A stretch of 64,000 nucleotides of DNA, taken from NCBI RefSeq assembly GCF_017086445.1, contig NZ_CP070968.1, positions 868,001 to 932,000 of the forward strand, in the 5' to 3' direction. Position 1 is the first letter of the stretch. The number at the start of each line of letters is the position of its first letter. The translations under genes and the position numbers were made by a program. This DNA is from Brevundimonas fontaquae (GTDB lineage: Bacteria; Pseudomonadota; Alphaproteobacteria; Caulobacterales; Caulobacteraceae). The notes beneath the pieces are model-generated. The model saw only the letters and a list, made by a program, of their open reading frames with translations. It searched no databases and was not told the DNA's origin. Positions 59,935 through 64,000 of this stretch are shown piece after piece.

Positions 59935-60669
59935 ATGAAGAAAACCCCGACGTCGAGGGTCGATCGCCTGCTGGGCTCGATGGGCTATGGATCACGCGCC
60001 GAGATGGCGCGGATGGCCAAGGCGGGCGGCATCGTGTTGGACGGGGCGGACGTGACGGACGTGTCCAAACGCATTGCGGTGACGCCCAATCTGCCGAGCC
60101 GGATGGAGATCGACGGCGAGCCGCTGGATCCGGTGCAGGGGCTGGTGATCCTGCTGAACAAGCCGCTGGGCATGACCTGCTCACACAAGGAAGAGGGGGC
60201 GCTGGTCTATGACATCCTGCCGGGAAGGTGGCGGGCGCGCGATCCCGCCATCTCGACCATTGGACGGCTGGACAAGCAGACGACGGGCCTGCTTCTGCTG
60301 ACCGACGACGGCGACCTCCTGCACCGGGTGATCAGTCCCAAACGCCATGTGGCCAAGGTTTACCGGGCGGGTCTGGCGCGGCCTCTGAAGGGCACGGAAG
60401 GCGCGCTGTTCGCCTCGGGCGAGCTGATCCTGGAGGGCGAGGACAAGCCGTTGGCGCCGGCGGTGCTGGAGGTGGTGTCGCCGACCGAGGCCCTGCTGAC
60501 GGTGACGGAAGGCCGCTATCACCAGGTGCGCCGGATGTTCGCCGCCGCCGGCAACCACGTCGAAACCCTTCATCGCGAACGGCTGGGCCGGCTGGTCCTG
60601 CCCGCCGATATGGCGCCCGGTCAGTGGCGCCTCGCGACGGCGGACGAGGTCGCGTCGATTTTCGCCTGA
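59935..60669 (+). CDS. rsuA: 16S rRNA pseudouridine synthase (RsuA family)
   Basis: Makes pseudouridine in rRNA (position 516 of 16S rRNA in E. coli). The 244-residue protein has an S4-like RNA-binding start (SRVDRLLGSMGYGSRAEMARMAKAGGIVLDG, 7-37) and the RsuA/RluB/E/F catalytic domain with the aspartate in IGRLDKQTTGLLLLTDDG (about 103-120) and the EGRYHQVRRMFAAAGNHVETL motif (about 192-212). It starts 32 bases after the methyltransferase gene. Confidence 0.92.
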   Translation: MKKTPTSRVDRLLGSMGYGSRAEMARMAKAGGIVLDGADVTDVSKRIAVTPNLPSRMEIDGEPLDPVQGLVILLNKPLGMTCSHKEEGALVYDILPGRWRARDPAISTIGRLDKQTTGLLLLTDDGDLLHRVISPKRHVAKVYRAGLARPLKGTEGALFASGELILEGEDKPLAPAVLEVVSPTEALLTVTEGRYHQVRRMFAAAGNHVETLHRERLGRLVLPADMAPGQWRLATADEVASIFA

Positions 60670-60688
60670 TTGGACACAGAGTGATCAG

Positions 60689-60952
60689 ATGGCTATCTTG
60701 ATGGCCATGTCCAGCTACTCCGTCGCCGAAGCCAAGAATAACCTACCAAAGCTGCTGGATCGCATGCTGGCTGGCGAGGCCGTGACCATCACGCGGCGCG
60801 GCGTGCCGATCGCGCGGCTGGAGCCTGCGCAGGAGGTCGTTCCAACATCGGGACCCATTGACGTCGAATGGTTCAAACGCGTTCGCGTGAAGCCGACCGT
60901 ACCGATGGATTCCGTCACACTCGTGCGGATGATGCGGGACGAAGAGATTTGA
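60689..60952 (+). CDS. Phd/YefM family antitoxin
   Basis: An 87-residue antitoxin of the Phd/YefM type, which should bind the downstream toxin and the operon promoter. The DNA-binding N-terminal part is SSYSVAEAKNNLPKLLDRML (about 8-27), followed by GEAVTITRRGVPIARLEP; the C-terminus (about 55-87) would wrap the toxin. The start may be ATG 60689 or the in-frame ATG 60707 (MSSYSV), which matches family length better. Its stop overlaps the TTG start of the toxin gene. Confidence 0.86.
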   Translation: MAILMAMSSYSVAEAKNNLPKLLDRMLAGEAVTITRRGVPIARLEPAQEVVPTSGPIDVEWFKRVRVKPTVPMDSVTLVRMMRDEEI

Positions 60953-61362
60953 CGGTCTATCTGGACACCAGCGTGCTGGTGTCGCTGTTGCACGAAGATA
61001 ATCACACCGTCCGTGTCCTGGATTGGGCAGGAAGTGTTGATGCACTTGTCTTGAGCGCTTGGACCGCGACCGAGTTCACATCGGCCTTATCCGTGCAGTC
61101 GCGGATGAAACGACTGATCGATCGCGATCGACGCAGGCTTGAACTCGATCTCGACCATTGGTTATCGACACGCGTCGTTCTGGACGTTCTTAACGCCGAT
61201 ATCGTCGCTGCGCGTCGATTGGTGAGAAACGACGTTCGGTTGCGCGCGCCCGACAGTGTCCATCTAGCCCTTGCCATGCGGCATGGCTGTATTCTCGCGA
61301 CGCTTGATGGAGATATGGCCGCGGTCGCGCGCGACATCGGCTTGTCGGAGATCGTGCCATGA
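60949..61362 (+). CDS. PIN domain ribonuclease toxin (VapC type)
   Basis: A 137-residue PIN-domain toxin. The four acidic metal-binding residues are visible: Asp in VYLDTSVLVSLL (about 6), Glu in WTATEFTSAL (about 43), Asp in RAPDSVHLALA (about 101) and Asp in TLDGDMAAVA (about 119-121). Such toxins cleave tRNA or rRNA. The start is taken as TTG at 60949, overlapping the antitoxin stop (TTGA). Its own stop overlaps the ATG of trpF (ATGA). The TTG start may help keep toxin levels low. Confidence 0.85.
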   Translation: MTVYLDTSVLVSLLHEDNHTVRVLDWAGSVDALVLSAWTATEFTSALSVQSRMKRLIDRDRRRLELDLDHWLSTRVVLDVLNADIVAARRLVRNDVRLRAPDSVHLALAMRHGCILATLDGDMAAVARDIGLSEIVP

Positions 61363-62000
61363 CGACCAAGATCAAGATCTGCGGCCTGACCACGCCGGAC
61401 ACGCTGGACGTCGCTCTGGAGGGCGGGGCGGACTTCGTGGGGGCGGTGGTGTTTCCCAAAAGCCCGCGCCATCTGGAGCCCGAAGCCGCCGCCGCCCTGT
61501 TCGAGCGGGCGCGGGGGCGGGCAAAGATCGTGGCGGTGACGGTCGATCCCGACGACGCCCTGCTGCAACAGATCGCCCGGACGCTGAGGCCCGACTTCAT
61601 CCAGTTGCATGGGTCTGAGACGCCGGGACGGGCTGAGCGCGTGCGGGCGCTGACGGGGGCGGGTGTGATCAAGGCCCTGCCGATCCGGCAGGCGGACGAC
61701 TTCGCCGCCGCCGACGCCTGGAGTGATGAGGCCGATCATCTGATGTTCGACGCCAAGCCGCCGGAGGGATCGGCTCTGCCCGGCGGGGTGGGACACAGCT
61801 TCGACTGGACCCTGCTGGCCGGCCGCGCCTTTCGCCATCCGTGGTTCTTGGCAGGGGGGCTGAACCCGGACAATGTGGCCGAGGCGCTGAGGATTACGGG
61901 CACACCCATGGTGGATGTGTCCTCTGGCGTGGAAAGCACACCGGGTGTTAAGGACGCAGGCCGGATCGCCGCCTTCATCCAAAACGCGCGCCGGTCGTAA
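61359..62000 (+). CDS. trpF: phosphoribosylanthranilate isomerase
   Basis: Third step of tryptophan synthesis: Amadori rearrangement of phosphoribosylanthranilate. The 213-residue (beta-alpha)8 barrel has the catalytic cysteine in [14 protein letters not shown] (4-17), [17 protein letters not shown], the general-acid aspartate in [18 protein letters not shown] (about 128-145) and the phosphate-binding [14 protein letters not shown] and [14 protein letters not shown]. Its ATG overlaps the toxin stop, so it is translated in line with the toxin-antitoxin pair. trpB follows after 17 bases. Confidence 0.95.
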   Translation: MTTKIKICGLTTPDTLDVALEGGADFVGAVVFPKSPRHLEPEAAAALFERARGRAKIVAVTVDPDDALLQQIARTLRPDFIQLHGSETPGRAERVRALTGAGVIKALPIRQADDFAAADAWSDEADHLMFDAKPPEGSALPGGVGHSFDWTLLAGRAFRHPWFLAGGLNPDNVAEALRITGTPMVDVSSGVESTPGVKDAGRIAAFIQNARRS

Positions 62001-62017
62001 TTGCGACGCCTCCCCGC

Positions 62018-63292
62018 GTGAAAGTCGAACCCGTGAACGCCCAGACCCCCATCGTGGCCCCCATCCAAGCCGCCGATTCCACAAAGCCGCTGTCGAACGC
62101 CTACGCCTGGCCGGACGCGCAGGGTCGCTTCGGTCCTTATGGCGGTCAGTTCGTGGCCGAGACCCTGATGCCGCTGATCCATGAGCTGGATGCGGCCTAC
62201 AAGGCGGCCAAGGCGGACCCGAGCTTCCAGGCTGAGCTGGACAGCTACCTGGAGCATTACGTCGGTCGCGAGAGCCCGCTGTATTTCGCCGAGCGCCTGA
62301 CCGAACATTTCGGCGGCGCCAACATCTGGCTGAAGCGCGAAGACCTGAACCACACGGGCGCACACAAGATCAACAACTGCATGGGCCAGATCCTGCTGGC
62401 CCGCCGCATGGGCAAGACGCGCATCATCGCCGAGACCGGCGCGGGTCAGCACGGCGTCGCCTCGGCGACCGTGTCGGCGCGGTTCGGCCTGCCCTGCACG
62501 GTCTATATGGGCGCGGTGGATGTGGAGCGGCAGCAGCCGAACGTGTTCCGCATGCGTCTGTTGGGCTCGGAAGTCTTCTCGGTCACGGCGGGCGCCGCGA
62601 CCCTTAAGGACGCGATGAACGAGGCGATGCGCGACTGGGTGACCAACGTCTCGGACACCTATTACATCATCGGCACGGCGGCGGGTCCGCACCCTTATCC
62701 GGCCATGGTGCGCGATTTCCAGTCGGTGATCGGCAAGGAGATCAAGAGCCAGTCGATGGCCCGGATGGGCAAGCTGCCCGAAGCGGTAGTCGCCTGCATC
62801 GGCGGCGGCTCCAACGCCATCGGCGCCTTCCACCCCTTCATCGAGGACGAGGGCGTGCGGCTGATCGGCGTCGAGGCGGCCGGCCATGGGCTGGATACGC
62901 CGGATCACGCAGCCTCGCTGAAGGGCGGGCGGTCGGGCGTGCTGCACGGCAACCGGACGTACCTGCTGCAGGACGAAGACGGCAACATCGTCGAGGGGCA
63001 CTCGATCTCGGCGGGTCTGGATTATCCGGGTATCGGCCCGGAACACGCCTGGCTGCACGACATCGGCCGGGCCGAATACCGCTCGGCGACGGACAATGAG
63101 GCGCTGGAAGCCTTCCAGCTGTGCTCGAAGCTGGAAGGCATCATTCCGGCGCTGGAGCCCGCCCACGCCCTGGCGCGGACGGGCGAAGTGGCGCGCGAAG
63201 TCGGCAAGGGCGGCGACGTCGTCCTGCTGATGTCGGGGCGCGGCGACAAGGACATCTTCCAGGTCGCCAAACATCTGGGAGTGAAGCTGTGA
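62018..63292 (+). CDS. trpB: tryptophan synthase beta chain
   Basis: Joins indole (from TrpA) and serine to tryptophan. The 424-residue PLP enzyme has the PLP lysine in [17 protein letters not shown] (about 109-125), the [11 protein letters not shown] motif, the phosphate loop [15 protein letters not shown] (about 259-273) and the C-terminal [13 protein letters not shown]. The start is one of two in-frame GTG codons, 62018 or 62033; neither has a clear ribosome binding site. trpA is not in the window: two small unknown genes follow first. Confidence 0.95.
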   Translation: MKVEPVNAQTPIVAPIQAADSTKPLSNAYAWPDAQGRFGPYGGQFVAETLMPLIHELDAAYKAAKADPSFQAELDSYLEHYVGRESPLYFAERLTEHFGGANIWLKREDLNHTGAHKINNCMGQILLARRMGKTRIIAETGAGQHGVASATVSARFGLPCTVYMGAVDVERQQPNVFRMRLLGSEVFSVTAGAATLKDAMNEAMRDWVTNVSDTYYIIGTAAGPHPYPAMVRDFQSVIGKEIKSQSMARMGKLPEAVVACIGGGSNAIGAFHPFIEDEGVRLIGVEAAGHGLDTPDHAASLKGGRSGVLHGNRTYLLQDEDGNIVEGHSISAGLDYPGIGPEHAWLHDIGRAEYRSATDNEALEAFQLCSKLEGIIPALEPAHALARTGEVAREVGKGGDVVLLMSGRGDKDIFQVAKHLGVKL

Positions 63293-63756
63293 TCCGTAGT
63301 CTGTTGGCGGCGACCGCCGTGATGAGTTTGTCCGCTGCGGCCGTGCAGGCCCAGACGCCGGCCCCCGCTGCACCGCAGGGCGGTCCGGCCGACGTCGGCC
63401 TGCTGCCCGGCGCGGAGCTGTCGCCCGATTGCGGTGGGCTGAACAATCTGACGGGGCGGGCCTATTGCGTGACCGCGCAGCTGGGCCAGATCGGCGCTCT
63501 GGCCGACGCCTATATCGCCGATCTGGAAACCAAGAACTGGCTGGCCGCCGGCGGCGACGACAACCGCGTGGTCTTCATCAAGCGCCGTGAAGCGGGCGGC
63601 TGCGACGGCATGCAGATGGTCGCCTTCTACGACACCACCAAGACCGCCGTCGCCGAACTGCCCGGCTATCTGGGCTTCGCCACCATTCCGGGCGACGTGT
63701 GCGCGGCTGCCGCAGCCGCGACACCGCCGGCCGCCGCCGGAACGCCGCAGCAATGA
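63289..63756 (+). CDS. exported protein of unknown function in the trp cluster
   Basis: A 155-residue protein with a signal peptide ([21 protein letters not shown], cleavage near 22) and a Pro/Ala-rich mature start. The mature part has four cysteines, two in [16 protein letters not shown] and later ones in REAGGCDGM and IPGDVC, which could form disulfides. The start is a GTG overlapping the trpB stop (GTGA), and the stop overlaps the next ATG. I do not recognise the family. Confidence 0.72.
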   Translation: MIRSLLAATAVMSLSAAAVQAQTPAPAAPQGGPADVGLLPGAELSPDCGGLNNLTGRAYCVTAQLGQIGALADAYIADLETKNWLAAGGDDNRVVFIKRREAGGCDGMQMVAFYDTTKTAVAELPGYLGFATIPGDVCAAAAAATPPAAAGTPQQ

Positions 63757-64000
63757 TCCTGGCGTCTCTCGCCGCTGCTGCCTTGTTCGCGTCAAAGGCG
63801 GATTGGCGCGATGATTTTGTCCTGCCAGAGATTGAGGACGCCGTTGTCGGGACCGAGTGCCCTCCTTCGGAGGAAGGCGGCGACCGCTATTTTTGCCTGA
63901 CGTATCCACGAGAAAAAGCGAGAGCAGTGCGGGAGCAATTTACATCTGCGTTGCAGCAGCAAGGCTTTATGGTCGGCCCCGCGCCCGAGGTTAGCTTTGG
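63753..64000 (+). CDS. partial gene, probable exported protein cut by the window end
   Basis: An ATG at 63753 overlaps the previous stop (ATGA) and the frame stays open to the window end (82 full codons). The start is hydrophobic ([18 protein letters not shown]), suggesting a short signal peptide. Two cysteines (VVGTECPPSEEGG and DRYFCLTYP) and a polar helix (KARAVREQFTSALQQQGF) follow. Not recognised; it may form a pair with the gene before it. Confidence 0.6.
   Translation, partial: MILASLAAAALFASKADWRDDFVLPEIEDAVVGTECPPSEEGGDRYFCLTYPREKARAVREQFTSALQQQGFMVGPAPEVSF

Noticed and set aside
1..64000. tRNA, rRNA, CRISPR arrays, insertion sequences and phage attachment sites
   Set aside because: Looked for by eye as cloverleaf ends, spaced direct repeats, transposase motifs or flanking duplications. 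None was convincing.

Overview
The window is GC-rich, gene-dense chromosomal DNA from an alphaproteobacterium of the Caulobacteraceae, most likely Brevundimonas or a close relative. The evidence is a GcrA cell-cycle regulator, a PodJ-type polar organizer, GANTC (CcrM) sites in regulatory DNA, a Cpa/Tad pilus operon in Caulobacter order, and Caulobacter-like gene neighbourhoods (argD-argF, ftsE-ftsX-ydcF-plsC, trpF-trpB). No tRNA, rRNA, insertion sequence or CRISPR array was seen.

Layout. 1-7418: Flp/Tad pilus genes cpaC-cpaD-cpaE-cpaF-tadB-tadC on +, with pilA/cpaA/cpaB presumably before the window. 7415-9644: SRPBCC protein, ferredoxin-like protein, M20 amidohydrolase. 9746-14333: accessory-looking stretch (orphan phosphoribosyltransferase with a tiny overlapping partner, Mrr-type endonuclease) around housekeeping dapE and a cupin. 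14367-20743: MFS transporter, long dCTP deaminase, apaG, gcrA, ABC-2 permease, M28 peptidase, YcxB-like protein. 20835-24605: argD-argF, ChaN/Tiki-like lipoprotein, flavin-binding stress protein. 24821-33039: podJ, TauE/TIGR02186 pair, gluQ, alkA, TRIC-like channel, HNH protein, VanZ-like protein. 33133-40563: pdeM, Lhr-like helicase, FkbM methyltransferase, DinG-like helicase. 40565-49341: ybaK, DUF2125, chorismate-mutase-like gene, hisC, MipA, plsC, ydcF, ftsX-ftsE, DUF3426, phosphoribosyltransferase. 49500-55322: rplU-rpmA, GNAT, small proteins, ilvA, FKBP, queG. 55498-64000: hypothetical gene, GST, cation-efflux protein, uppP, RsmC-like methylase, rsuA, a Phd/VapC pair overlapping trpF, trpB, and two unrecognised secreted proteins, the last cut by the window edge.

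How it fits together. The pilus ATPases and CpaE/TadZ are expected to act at a cell pole organized by PodJ. GcrA, whose gene lies 10 kb before podJ, is a known transcription activator at methylated GANTC sites. The gcrA and podJ upstream regions share a near-consensus CtrA box (TTAA-N7-TTTAC), the 9-mer TGTCCACAG (DnaA-box-like) and the 10-mer CTAGATATTG, which suggests common cell-cycle control.

Most notable observations: (1) a family of palindromic repeats with GTCTCCTCCCC/GGGGAGGAGAC ends, one 99-bp composite copy of which sits in frame inside the Lhr-like helicase gene; (2) the shared gcrA/podJ regulatory module and an 11-bp GANTC-containing inverted repeat around the gcrA promoter; (3) a cluster of five GANTC sites in 75 bp of hairpin DNA between two convergent genes; (4) an intrinsic-terminator-like structure filling the rplU leader; (5) an orphan phosphoribosyltransferase with an overlapping Ser/Lys-rich miniprotein; (6) a toxin-antitoxin pair translationally overlapped with trpF.
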